Shown here piece after piece: positions 16,584 through 24,966 of a DNA stretch of 64,000 nt. This DNA comes from Fulvimarina sp040239565 (GTDB lineage Bacteria > Pseudomonadota > Alphaproteobacteria > Rhizobiales > Rhizobiaceae): the NCBI RefSeq assembly GCF_040239565.1, contig NZ_JBEHWS010000001.1, positions 1 through 64,000 on the forward strand. Reading direction: 5' to 3'. Each line of letters starts with the position of its first letter. Positions within the stretch are counted from its first letter, which is position 1. Made by a program: the position numbers and the translations under genes. The notes beneath the pieces are model-generated. The model was not told the origin of the DNA, did not search any database, and saw only the letters and a list, made by a program, of their open reading frames with translations.

Positions 16584-18266
16584 ATGTCGATCTGGCACTT
16601 ACTGCTGACAAATCTTGCCCTTGCAGCGCTCGTCGTCATTATTATCGATCATGGCGTCGTTGTGCTGGCGAGGCTGCCATTGCGCCTCCAGTCGTGTTTG
16701 AAGGGCGTGCTCATGGGATGCGCGGCCGTCGCAGCCATGGTGATGGTCCCTGCCGTAACAGGCGGCGCAATGGTCGATCTTCGCACGGTCTTTGTCGCGG
16801 CCGCGGGCTTTTTCTGCGGGCCGCTGGCAGGAGCGATCAGCACCGTGATCGCCGTCGCATTTCGTTTCAGTGTCGGTGGTGAAACGGCCTATGTCGGCGC
16901 GATCAACATCGTGCTGGCGTTCGGGGCCGGCATTTCGGCGCGTTACCTCCTCGCGAGCCAGAAGCGACCGCGCTGGGAGCTTCTTGCTTTCGCGCTACCC
17001 GTCACGGTCACGAATCTGCTGACCTATTTCGTTCTTCCGTTTTCCGTTGCGCTCGATCTCCTCGCCAGGACGGGCTTGCCTTACCTCTCCCTGAGCTTCG
17101 TCGGCGCCCTGTTCATCGGCTATTCCATTCGGTCGATCGAGCGTCGGCACGCACTCGAAAAATCCAACGTGATCTATCGGACAATGGTCGAGCAGTTGCC
17201 CGATGCTCTGAATTTCAAGGACACCGACGGACGGTTCATCGTCGCAAACCCGGCAACGGCCCGAAATGTCGGAGCTGAAGATGCGGAAAGCCTGATCGGC
17301 AAGACAGATTTCGATCTGCATCCGCGCGAGATCGCGGAACGTTATCACGCGGACGAGATGCGCCTCCTGCAAAACCGGGATATCACCCGGCTGGAACAGC
17401 CCTCAGTCTTCGCGAATGGAAGGTCGGGCTGGGTCTCGACGTTGAAGGCACCACTGTTCGACGAGAGAGGAAAAGTCCTCGGGCTGATCACGCATAATCG
17501 CGACATCACGCAGGAACGTGCGAACGCCGAGGCGAAGAACGAGTTTATCTCGGTCGTCAGCCACGAACTGCGGACCCCTCTGACTTCGATCCGGGGCGCG
17601 CTCGGCCTCCTGCGCTCGGGCAAGCTCGGCTCGTTCGATGCGAAGGCTTCGAGCCTTCTCAAGATTGCGCACACGAATACCGACCGCCTGCTTCTGCTCG
17701 TGAACGATATCCTCGATATGGAGAAGATTCAGTCCGGAAAGCTGGAATTCTTGATCCGGCCCGAGTCTTTGGAGCCGCTGGTCGAGCAGGCGATCGCCGC
17801 CAGCAACGAATATTGCCCGGACAAGAAGATCGCGATCGAATTCGTCAACGACTTCGAGCAAGCCGTCGCGGACGTGGACCCGGATCGCCTGCATCAGGTG
17901 CTGGGAAATCTGCTCTCCAATGCGCTGAAGTTCTCGCCTCAGGCATCGACGGTTACGGTCCGACTCGCCGAGTACGATGGTGTGGCGCGGATTTCCGTTC
18001 AGGATCGTGGTCCTGGAATTCCGAAGGACTTCCAGCCCCGGCTCTTCAACAAGTTCGAACAGGCCACATCCGGAGCGACCCGCAATCCGGGCGGAACGGG
18101 TCTCGGTCTCTGCATCGCCAAGTCGATCGTGGAAACCATGGGCGGGCGTATCGACTTCGAGACCGCCGACAATATCGGCACCACCTTCCATGTGGAATTG
18201 CCACTGAGCAATGCCTCGGTCGGGGCGACCAGCGCTGAGGAGACTTCTGCTTCGGTCGCCGCCTGA
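16584..18266 (+). CDS. Membrane sensor histidine kinase with PAS domain
   Basis: A 560-residue kinase. The first 185 residues form about six membrane helices resembling the 5TM-LytS-like sensor module (FVAAAGFFCGPLAGAISTVIA). A PAS domain follows (YRTMVEQLPDALNFKDTDGRFIVANPAT), then HisKA with FISVVSHELRTPLTSIRG (His327) and a complete HATPase (NLLSNALKFSP, DRGPGIP, GGTGLGLCIAKSIVE). There is no receiver domain. ATG 16584 is chosen; a TTG at 16503 would add 27 residues. It is divergent from the hybrid kinase and 255 bases upstream of a single-domain response regulator on the same strand, its plausible partner. Confidence 0.88.
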   Translation: MSIWHLLLTNLALAALVVIIIDHGVVVLARLPLRLQSCLKGVLMGCAAVAAMVMVPAVTGGAMVDLRTVFVAAAGFFCGPLAGAISTVIAVAFRFSVGGETAYVGAINIVLAFGAGISARYLLASQKRPRWELLAFALPVTVTNLLTYFVLPFSVALDLLARTGLPYLSLSFVGALFIGYSIRSIERRHALEKSNVIYRTMVEQLPDALNFKDTDGRFIVANPATARNVGAEDAESLIGKTDFDLHPREIAERYHADEMRLLQNRDITRLEQPSVFANGRSGWVSTLKAPLFDERGKVLGLITHNRDITQERANAEAKNEFISVVSHELRTPLTSIRGALGLLRSGKLGSFDAKASSLLKIAHTNTDRLLLLVNDILDMEKIQSGKLEFLIRPESLEPLVEQAIAASNEYCPDKKIAIEFVNDFEQAVADVDPDRLHQVLGNLLSNALKFSPQASTVTVRLAEYDGVARISVQDRGPGIPKDFQPRLFNKFEQATSGATRNPGGTGLGLCIAKSIVETMGGRIDFETADNIGTTFHVELPLSNASVGATSAEETSASVAA

Positions 18267-18521
18267 CCGTCTGCCAAGGCCCGCGGTGCTCGAATGGGCC
18301 CAGGATGGCGCAATAAATTGCTTACCATAGGCCGATTTTCCGATCGCCAGAGACGAGATCGTTTACCTGCTGCCAAGGCTTCCATCGATAAGCTTCCATG
18401 ACGACCGGCGCCGACCCGGTCATAGACGCCATCCGTGAACTGATCCGAAGACGTCACGACCGCACCGCGAACCTTCCTGAGCGGTGATGTCCCAGCTCTT
18501 TGTGTGCCAAGAGAATACGCC

Positions 18522-18881
18522 ATGAAGATTTTGTGCATCGACGATGAAGACGACATCCGGGAAATCGCCAAGATGTCCCTTGAGCTTGATCCCGATCTGG
18601 AGGTTGCCACCGCATCCTCCGGCGCCATGGCGCTCGAGAAAACCGCCGAGTGGCAGCCCGATCTCATCGTGCTCGACTACATGATGCCCGATATGGATGG
18701 CCCTGCGACCTTCGCGCAGCTTCGCTCCCGCCCGAAAACGGCGACAACGCCGATCATCTTCATGACGGCGCGCGCCCAGGCATCGGAGATTGCGACGCTC
18801 ATGGAACTCGGTGCGGCGGCGGTCATCCCAAAGCCATTCGATCCCCTGACCCTCGCCTCCAGCATCCGCGAGCATCTCTAG
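18522..18881 (+). CDS. Single-domain response regulator (CheY-like)
   Basis: A 119-residue stand-alone receiver starting MKILCIDDEDDIREIAKM. The acidic pair is in IDDEDD, the phosphoacceptor Asp in LIVLDYMMPDMDGP, Thr in FMTARA, and Lys in VIPKPFDP, so it should be phosphorylatable. It has no output domain, so it probably acts by protein contact or as a shuttle in a phosphorelay together with the kinases and the Hpt protein nearby. A hairpin overlaps its stop codon. Confidence 0.92.
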   Translation: MKILCIDDEDDIREIAKMSLELDPDLEVATASSGAMALEKTAEWQPDLIVLDYMMPDMDGPATFAQLRSRPKTATTPIIFMTARAQASEIATLMELGAAAVIPKPFDPLTLASSIREHL

Positions 18882-18896
18882 ACCCGATTTCGGGTC
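18881..18896 (+). terminator. Short hairpin at the response-regulator stop
   Basis: GACCCGA (18881-18887) pairs with TCGGGTC (18890-18896), beginning at the last base of the TAG stop. A weak pyrimidine tail (ATACTTCC) follows, so it is a possible terminator only. Confidence 0.4.
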
Positions 18897-19021
18897 ATAC
18901 TTCCCCGCATTGGCCGATCATCGGCTTTTTCCAAAGCCGTCCGAGCAAACGCGACTGACAGCCCGATCGTGTTTCCAGCATCGGGTGCCGTCATGCCTTG
19001 CTGCGACATGGTTGTCAGAGC

Positions 19022-20323
19022 TTATGCAGCCGAAGCCAGGACGACGCGGTCCCGGCCGTTTCTCTTCGCTTCGTAGAGCGCGTTGTCGGCAATCCGGAAG
19101 AGCGTCGCCGCATCGCGATCCTTCGTCCAACGCGCGACCCCAGCGCTGAAACTGACACTCAGCTCGCCCGCTTCATGCTTGATGTGGTTTGCGGAAAACC
19201 CTTCGCGGATCCGCTCGATCACGATATGCGCGTATTCCACTTCCGTATCGAGCAGAAGGACGGCGAACTCCTCACCGCCATAGCGCGCGATCACATCCGT
19301 CCGCCGGAGGCTGTTGCGCAGCGTGCTGGCGAGAACCTGGATGACGTGGTCGCCAAGCTGGTGGCCGTAGGTGTCGTTCACGGACTTGAAGTGATCGATA
19401 TCGATCAGGCAGAGCGCGAGCGGCGCGGTCGTGCGGCGCGACCGCTCGATTTCCTTCTCCACCCGGTCCTTGAAACGGGCATGGTTGAGGAGGCCGGTGA
19501 GGCCGTCCGATTCCATGAGCTGCCGCAAGGCGAGCGCCCGCATCGCCCGCATCCTGATACGCTCGGCCAGAAGGGCCGGCTGGATCGGCTTGGAGATGAA
19601 GTCGTCGCCGCCGATCGAACGGGCGTTCAATTGAACGTCCATATCGCGCTCGCCCGAAAGGAAAACGATCGGTGTCGCCAGCATCGAGCGCGACTGGCGG
19701 ATCATCGAGGAAACCTCGATACCGTTCGCGGTCGGCATCTGCATGTCCATGACGATGATATCGGGTGGCGCGCTGTCGATCGCCTCGATCACGGTCTCGA
19801 CTTCGGAGACGATCCGGCAGACCATGCCGCGATCGCGGATCGCCTGGGCATAGACCTCCGAGGCAATCTCGTCGTCATCGACGATCATTACCGAGAAATG
19901 CGCGTCCGTGCTGGTCTTGCGCTCGCAGTCGACGAGCCAGGCGCTGAGCTCGACCGGGTTGATTGCCGAGGCCACAGCCATCTGAACCCCGGCCCGTGCC
20001 GCAGCAAGACGCGGCTCGAAGTGATGGGGCAGATTGTACATCATCACGTTCGACGTCGCGGATTGCTCGCGGGCCCGGACCAAATCCCGATCATGCTCCG
20101 CGTTGATCAGAGTCGCGAGAACCGGATCGCTTGCTGCCGCGAGCTTTCCGTCCTGGGCGGCATAGCCGACCGCCTCGACCAGGCCCGCAGTGCGCTTGAA
20201 ATCGACCGGATCGTCGGTCACCACGCGCACGATCGGGCGGGACGCGGCGATCGCCTCGTCCGCCGAGGACTTGGAGACGGCATCGCTCCGATCGTTTTCT
20301 GGCTGCGTGATCTGGTTCGACAT
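19022..20323 (-). CDS. REC-GGDEF diguanylate cyclase (PleD-like)
   Basis: A 433-residue response regulator making cyclic-di-GMP. The N-terminal 130 residues look like a degenerate receiver (begins VRVVTDDP). A second, complete receiver follows (VMIVDDDEIASEVYA, Asp in IIVMDMQMP, Lys in FISKPIQP). The GGDEF domain keeps DGLTGLLNHARFKD, CLIDIDHFKSVNDTYGH and the active-site GGEEF. RRTD five residues before it is an intact inhibitory I-site. The two-receiver layout matches PleD. It is the last gene of a three-gene operon, 29 bases after hpt, which suggests phosphate flow from Hpt to this cyclase. Confidence 0.92.
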   Translation of the reverse strand: MSNQITQPENDRSDAVSKSSADEAIAASRPIVRVVTDDPVDFKRTAGLVEAVGYAAQDGKLAAASDPVLATLINAEHDRDLVRAREQSATSNVMMYNLPHHFEPRLAAARAGVQMAVASAINPVELSAWLVDCERKTSTDAHFSVMIVDDDEIASEVYAQAIRDRGMVCRIVSEVETVIEAIDSAPPDIIVMDMQMPTANGIEVSSMIRQSRSMLATPIVFLSGERDMDVQLNARSIGGDDFISKPIQPALLAERIRMRAMRALALRQLMESDGLTGLLNHARFKDRVEKEIERSRRTTAPLALCLIDIDHFKSVNDTYGHQLGDHVIQVLASTLRNSLRRTDVIARYGGEEFAVLLLDTEVEYAHIVIERIREGFSANHIKHEAGELSVSFSAGVARWTKDRDAATLFRIADNALYEAKRNGRDRVVLASAA

Positions 20324-20352
20324 GGCCTATCCGAAGCGTGAACAGGAGACGG

Positions 20353-20676
20353 TCAAGGAGCTATAACGACATCCGACTGGATAAGCGAACACAGGGCGCA
20401 GACCTGCTGAACGACGGTGTTCGAATCCGCCTTCGCCAGAATCTCGTCCTCGACGGTCGCAGCCTGCCGGGCCACCTTGTCATATCCGAAGAGACCTGCC
20501 GATCCTGCGAGCGAATGAGCGATCTTGCGGATGGCTTCGAGTTCGTCGACGGCTGGGCTCTTCGTCTCTGTCAGGCTGACCAGGTGGTGATACTGTTCCA
20601 TCGAACGCTCGCGAAATTTGTCGTTGAGCGCGGCCATCCGCGTCTGAAACTGTTCGGTCGGCTGAGAAGTCGTCAT
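20353..20676 (-). CDS. Hpt-domain phosphotransfer protein
   Basis: A 107-residue all-helical protein with the Hpt signature IRKIAHSLAGSAGLFGYDKVA, whose His in AHSLAGSAG is the expected phosphorylation site. It would carry phosphate from the receiver of a hybrid kinase to a response regulator. The start (MTTSQPTEQF) overlaps the stop of the upstream gene by ATGA (20673-20676), which fixes it; the frame is open further upstream but only over the neighbour's coding sequence. The diguanylate cyclase follows after 29 bases. Confidence 0.9.
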   Translation of the reverse strand: MTTSQPTEQFQTRMAALNDKFRERSMEQYHHLVSLTETKSPAVDELEAIRKIAHSLAGSAGLFGYDKVARQAATVEDEILAKADSNTVVQQVCALCSLIQSDVVIAP

Positions 20677-21923
20677 TCCTGCGTCCCCTTGAATTCGATG
20701 CCGATGTCCAATCCCTTTTGCCACCGCAACTCTGCAGGCTTCTGGAAATCCGAACCGATGATCCGCAATTCGAGGGTTTTCGGAGCCGCCACCCAGCTGT
20801 CGAGACGCAATCTCGCACCACCCTCCGACTGATCGCGGACCTTGCACATGATCGTCAGCCCATGGCTGCCATAGACGATCTGACCGCGCTTCATGACGCG
20901 CCTGCGGCGTTCCTTGCGGCGTTCCTTGAAACTCGTGACGAGGGATGATTGCAAGCCCTCTGCGTCGGTCTCGAGCCAGGAAGTGTCGTCTTCGGCTGCC
21001 TTCCCAGCCTCGCCACCGGCTTCGTTGCGATCGAGACCGTCGCGCCCTCTCTCCGGAAACGCCTTTTCGAGCAGCGCCTGCCGGGTTTCGGCCTGAGAAG
21101 GATATGACACCACGTTGATTTCGGGATGAGCGTCGACATGAAGGCCGTCGAACTCAGAACGCAGGCGCAAGGCGCTTTCCAGCCGTTGAACGGCACTGGC
21201 GATACTGTCGGTTGTGGGCATCGCGTCGAGCAGAACCATCCACTCCTGATCTTTCCAATGACCGGCGATATCCGTCGACCGACAAACCCGCTTGAGTGCA
21301 CAGGCAAATTGATGCGCGACCCGTTCGGCGCGCATGTGGCCGATCTCAGCCCTGATCTCATCCAACTGAGAGATGCGGATACCCATCACGGCAAAGTGGC
21401 GACGCCGCCGATCGGCAAGAAGTTCGGTCAGCCGTTTGTCCATGAAGGCGGGAAGGAAGAGACCGGTCAGATCGTCATTGTTCTGGCTAACGGTCGTAGA
21501 CGAGCTTTGGCTGATCGCACTTTCGCTCGCGCGGGCCTTACCGACCACGCGGCGGATACTGCCGCAAAGTTCATCGATACTGAATTGTCTCTTGGAGACG
21601 TAGTCCGCGAACCCGCTGCGAAACGCGCGAACCACCGTCTTCTCGCATCCAGCTCCCGAAATCAGGATGACCGGAGGCATGTTCTCATGTCGGTTCGCGA
21701 GGGAAAGATGCAGGTTGAGCCCGTTGTCGCCACCTAGGTTGTAGTCGATCACGACACAGTCCAGAGACCCTGCCTTGATGGCGCGCTCGAGCTCTGCCGA
21801 GCTTGCAAGACGCGTTCCCACCATATCAGGACGCAGGTCGAGCAGGTTACTGGCCTGTTCCAGAAAGAGAGGATCGTCATCGACGATACCGACACGGATC
21901 GGTTGTTCTGATAACGCATCCAT
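20673..21923 (-). CDS. REC - degenerate GGDEF - PilZ fusion protein
   Basis: A 416-residue three-part protein. Residues 1-125 are a receiver (VGIVDDDPLF, Asp in CVVIDYNLGGDNG, Lys in YVSKRQF). Residues about 145-285 resemble a GGDEF domain (DDLTGLFLPAFMDKRL) but the active-site loop reads HWKDQEW, so it cannot be a normal cyclase. After an acidic linker the C-terminus is a PilZ domain with RRRRVMKRG and DQSEGGARLRL, both c-di-GMP-binding motifs intact. I choose ATG 21923, with GGGAGG about 9 bases upstream. First gene of the operon with hpt and the cyclase. It could integrate phosphorylation and c-di-GMP level in one polypeptide. Confidence 0.85.
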   Translation of the reverse strand: MDALSEQPIRVGIVDDDPLFLEQASNLLDLRPDMVGTRLASSAELERAIKAGSLDCVVIDYNLGGDNGLNLHLSLANRHENMPPVILISGAGCEKTVVRAFRSGFADYVSKRQFSIDELCGSIRRVVGKARASESAISQSSSTTVSQNNDDLTGLFLPAFMDKRLTELLADRRRRHFAVMGIRISQLDEIRAEIGHMRAERVAHQFACALKRVCRSTDIAGHWKDQEWMVLLDAMPTTDSIASAVQRLESALRLRSEFDGLHVDAHPEINVVSYPSQAETRQALLEKAFPERGRDGLDRNEAGGEAGKAAEDDTSWLETDAEGLQSSLVTSFKERRKERRRRVMKRGQIVYGSHGLTIMCKVRDQSEGGARLRLDSWVAAPKTLELRIIGSDFQKPAELRWQKGLDIGIEFKGTQE

Positions 21924-22414
21924 CTGTCGCCACCTCCCCATCAACTTTGCGTGACACTAGACAAGAGAGAAGTAAAACCGCAGTTAAAAAGTCGAAAAAT
22001 CAAAGTGATATTGCGCGACCACGCGCTTCGATGAGCGACGAAAAAAGCTTAACTTCGAGCCCGTCATGCTTGGGAAGAGACGTTTGCGGCGTTTCGCCGC
22101 GCGTGGACCGTTTTTCCTGTATCTCGCTATCTGTTCTTACTCGCCAGAACAGCGCCGCAGGCTGAAACTTCGGTGAACGCAGATTCCTTTGATTACAACT
22201 AACCCGAAAAGTCTGACACAGGCCAATCTCACCGCGGGAAAGACCGACATTCGGTTGAGTCTACGATCGCCCGAAGAGCATTCGCCGCCCGATCCGACAG
22301 GTGCCCTTCCAGGACAGGAAACGCGAAGCCTCCGAAGCGGAGACGCAGTGGGGTACCAGTATCCTGCCAACGAGGGCCGGCCGGATAGGCTTCGGAACGC
22401 CCGATGCGGATGGA
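21924..22414. other. Gene-free stretch between c-di-GMP genes
   Basis: About 490 bases with the promoter of the REC-PilZ operon at the left edge. The 21950-22050 part is AT-richer (runs of A and T around 21970-22005 and GAAAAAAGCTTAACTT near 22040). The right part has no convincing gene on either strand. I see no clear terminator for the GGDEF-EAL gene. Confidence 0.35.
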
Positions 22415-24469
22415 TCAAGCCGTCGTCTTGAGCTCGGAGACGGGCGAAGGTTCAACGCTTGTCGGATCAGAGGTCTGCGCCGCCTGTTCTCGTTTATGCT
22501 CGGAAAAAGAGCGAAGCATGTAGGCCGGGATTTCGTCGACCGGAATCGGCCGACTGAAGAAGAAGCCCTGCACTTCATGAAAACCGGAGCGGTGGGCGTA
22601 GGACATCTGATCGGCCGTCTCGATTCCTTCAGCCGTCACCCGCAGCTTCATGGCTCTGCCCATCGACCCTATCGTTTCGACGACCGCCGCAATCCGGTTG
22701 CGCTCGCTTTCGTCGGTGGAGCGATCGAGACGCTGGAAGCAGGAGCGGTCGACCTTGAGTTTGTCGAACGGAAATTGCCAGAGATAGCTCAGCGAGGAAT
22801 AACCCGTTCCGAAATCGTCCATGGCGATACGCACACCCTGCGCTTTCAGCTGTGAGAGCTGAGCTTCGACCCGCTCCGTATCGCCGATGAACATGCTTTC
22901 GGTGATTTCGAGTTCGAGGCGTTGGGCCGGCAGATGCGTCCGTTCCAGGATCGTTTTGACGGTTTGAACGAGATCCGTTTCGAATTGCTGCGCTGACAGG
23001 TTGACCGCCACATGCAGATGGGCCGGCCAGCGTGCCGCTTCCTCTGCCGCAAGTTCCAGGACGCGGGCGCCAAGCTTATCCATCAAGTGGAGTTCCTCGG
23101 CGATCGGTATGAAATCAGCCGGCGAGAGGAACCCGCTCTGCTGGTCCGGAATACGAACCAGGGCTTCGAAACCGGTGAGCGCGCCCGATGCTGCATCGTG
23201 TTGCGGCTGGTAATGCACGACAAGATCACCGGCTTCCACCGCTTGCTTGACGCGGCTGCGCAACAGATTCCGTTTTCTGAGGAGTGTCTCCATGCCGGGC
23301 TCGAAAGCCATGATGCGATCGCGCCCGGATTCCTTGGCCTTATAGAGGGCAATATCCGCTCGCTTGAGAAGCTCATCGGGTTCGCTATGCCCTTCGGGCA
23401 AGTCGGACGCGAAGGATAAACCGATGCTTGCGCTGATACGAACAGGATGAGCCCCGGCGCTTGTTATGGCACGGATGCAGTCGATCGCCTCGCTGGCGAG
23501 CTGCCGCGTTTTGGTTTTGCTGTCAGCTCTTTCGACGATCACCGCGAACTCGTCGCCGCCGAAACGGGCGAGCAGCGCCTTGCCGCGAAAATGGTCATCA
23601 AGACATCTGGCCACCTGCTTGAGCAGGGAGTCACCCGTCTGATGGCCGAGGCTGTCATTCACCGCTTTGAAGCCGTCGAGGTCGATGACCATCACGGCGA
23701 CATCCTCTTTATCCCGTTCCCAGATCGCGTGTTCGAGCCGGGTATTGAAGACATGCCGGTTTGCAACGCCGGTCAATGCATCGAACCGGGAAAGATGGCG
23801 CGCCTTGGCATCGAGCCGCCGTTCGCGCAACAGCAGCCGGGATGTATAGAACGTGTAGCCGAAGGCGAGGACGGTGAGACCGAGCGTCGCCCATATGGTC
23901 CGCCATAAGACGGCGCCATAATGTCCCCTGCGTTCCGTCTGATCGACATAAACCTCGATCACGCCTTTTGTGACACCGCCGACGACAAGTGGAACATAAG
24001 CTTCGGCATATGCATCGGGCCGATTGGCTTTGTCTGTTCCGTCATGGACTTCCGTAAAGCGCTCACCGGCAAGGATCGCTTTCGCGATTTGCGGTCGATG
24101 ACCAGACAAGCTCTGCGCCTTCCCGGTCTTGTCCAGCTCATCCGAGACCAGACGCAGCGTGCCATCCGGACCAAAGAGCTTGAACCGGAAGACATCGCCG
24201 ACCGATGCGAGATCTTGAAACAGCTGTCTTTCTTCTGCGTTGATTGGCTGTCCGGCGAGAATGTCGTCGATCCGTCCCGTGCGCAGAGCGAAGATCTCGG
24301 CCCATGCCTCCGCGACAGCTTCCGAATCCTGATTGAGCAGACGATCGATACTCCAGATCGAATGAATCGAACTGACGGCGAACACCGACGCGATCAGCAC
24401 CAGCAGAACGGTCCGCAGGCGTGTCGAGCGGTTACGAAAAATCGCTCTGAATATTCTGAATTTGTTCAT
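22415..24469 (-). CDS. Membrane GGDEF-EAL protein (cyclic-di-GMP turnover)
   Basis: A 684-residue protein with two membrane helices (about 19-40 and 190-210) around a periplasmic sensor domain. The GGDEF domain (about 230-390) keeps ALTGVANRHVFN, VIDLDGFKAVNDSLGH and FGGDEF; no RxxD I-site precedes it (RGKA instead). The EAL domain keeps GFEALVRI, NLSAQQFE, ELEITESMF, MDDFGTGYSSLSYL, KLKVDRSC and AEGIET, so phosphodiesterase activity is expected. Which activity dominates cannot be read from sequence. It stands alone but belongs to the c-di-GMP island. The last 25 residues are a Ser/Glu-rich tail. Confidence 0.92.
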   Translation of the reverse strand: MNKFRIFRAIFRNRSTRLRTVLLVLIASVFAVSSIHSIWSIDRLLNQDSEAVAEAWAEIFALRTGRIDDILAGQPINAEERQLFQDLASVGDVFRFKLFGPDGTLRLVSDELDKTGKAQSLSGHRPQIAKAILAGERFTEVHDGTDKANRPDAYAEAYVPLVVGGVTKGVIEVYVDQTERRGHYGAVLWRTIWATLGLTVLAFGYTFYTSRLLLRERRLDAKARHLSRFDALTGVANRHVFNTRLEHAIWERDKEDVAVMVIDLDGFKAVNDSLGHQTGDSLLKQVARCLDDHFRGKALLARFGGDEFAVIVERADSKTKTRQLASEAIDCIRAITSAGAHPVRISASIGLSFASDLPEGHSEPDELLKRADIALYKAKESGRDRIMAFEPGMETLLRKRNLLRSRVKQAVEAGDLVVHYQPQHDAASGALTGFEALVRIPDQQSGFLSPADFIPIAEELHLMDKLGARVLELAAEEAARWPAHLHVAVNLSAQQFETDLVQTVKTILERTHLPAQRLELEITESMFIGDTERVEAQLSQLKAQGVRIAMDDFGTGYSSLSYLWQFPFDKLKVDRSCFQRLDRSTDESERNRIAAVVETIGSMGRAMKLRVTAEGIETADQMSYAHRSGFHEVQGFFFSRPIPVDEIPAYMLRSFSEHKREQAAQTSDPTSVEPSPVSELKTTA

Positions 24470-24655
24470 CGGGTCGGCTCGAAAATCGTCGGTGTCTGTT
24501 GAACGACGTCAGCCTATCCGATTTGTACTAACTACGAACTAATAAAAACTTCAGGAAAACCCGCTTTGAGACCGACTCTGAGTTCCAAGGTGAAGTGCCA
24601 CACCCCAGAGCCGACATGGTATTGGCTCGGTCGTCCAGACCAAATGAGTGTTACG
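24470..24655. other. Promoter region of the GGDEF-EAL gene and IS30 edge
   Basis: Contains an AT-rich part at 24520-24560 (TTTGTACTAACTACGAACTAATAAAAAC) that probably holds the minus-strand promoter of the GGDEF-EAL gene. The left boundary of the IS30 remnant must lie between here and 24656; no inverted repeat was identified. Confidence 0.35.
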
Positions 24656-24925
24656 ATGCTATCCTACGTCCATCTGTCCTCTCTCGAAAGAGAACGGATC
24701 GCCGGCCGGCTGAGGGGCGGTGTCGAGAACGACAACGGCCGATTGCGAGGATGGCTGCCGCGATCGCTCGATCTCGACACCATCTCCGAGACCGACCTGC
24801 AGGACATGATCGTCAGCTTCAGCAACGAAACCGCGACCATGCGTCGGCTTCATCACGCCTCTCCGGCCCCTCCTCAAAGAGCGTGGCAAGTACGTCCAAA
24901 TCCGCTTCTCACGACCGCGTTGCCG
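24656..24925 (+). mobile_element. IS30-family transposase remnant (internally deleted and frameshifted)
   Basis: MLSYVHLSSLERERIAGRL (from 24656) matches the N-terminal helix of IS30 transposases (Y-x-H-L-S-x-x-E-R). It runs straight into NDNGRLRGWLPRSLDLDTIS and ETDLQD, which belong near the C-terminus, so about 240 central residues including the DDE catalytic core are missing. Around 24830 the frame changes: the next frame from 24834 reads RPCVGFITPLRPLLKERGKY and VQIRFS, the expected C-terminal end (family: PRKCLGFxTPxxALLK...). The element is dead. It separates the signalling island from galE. Confidence 0.72.
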
Positions 24926-24966
24926 TTCGCGATGGAATTCGCCCATTGAGCCTGGCGTGCCGCCCA

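Noticed and set aside
20676..20847. N-terminal extension of the Hpt protein
   Set aside because: The extension is shadow sequence of the PilZ domain of the upstream gene; the ATGA overlap fixes the start at 20676.
22301..22855. Plus-strand open frame at the 3' end of the GGDEF-EAL gene
   Set aside because: It is antisense to conserved EAL-domain codons and lacks a ribosome site.
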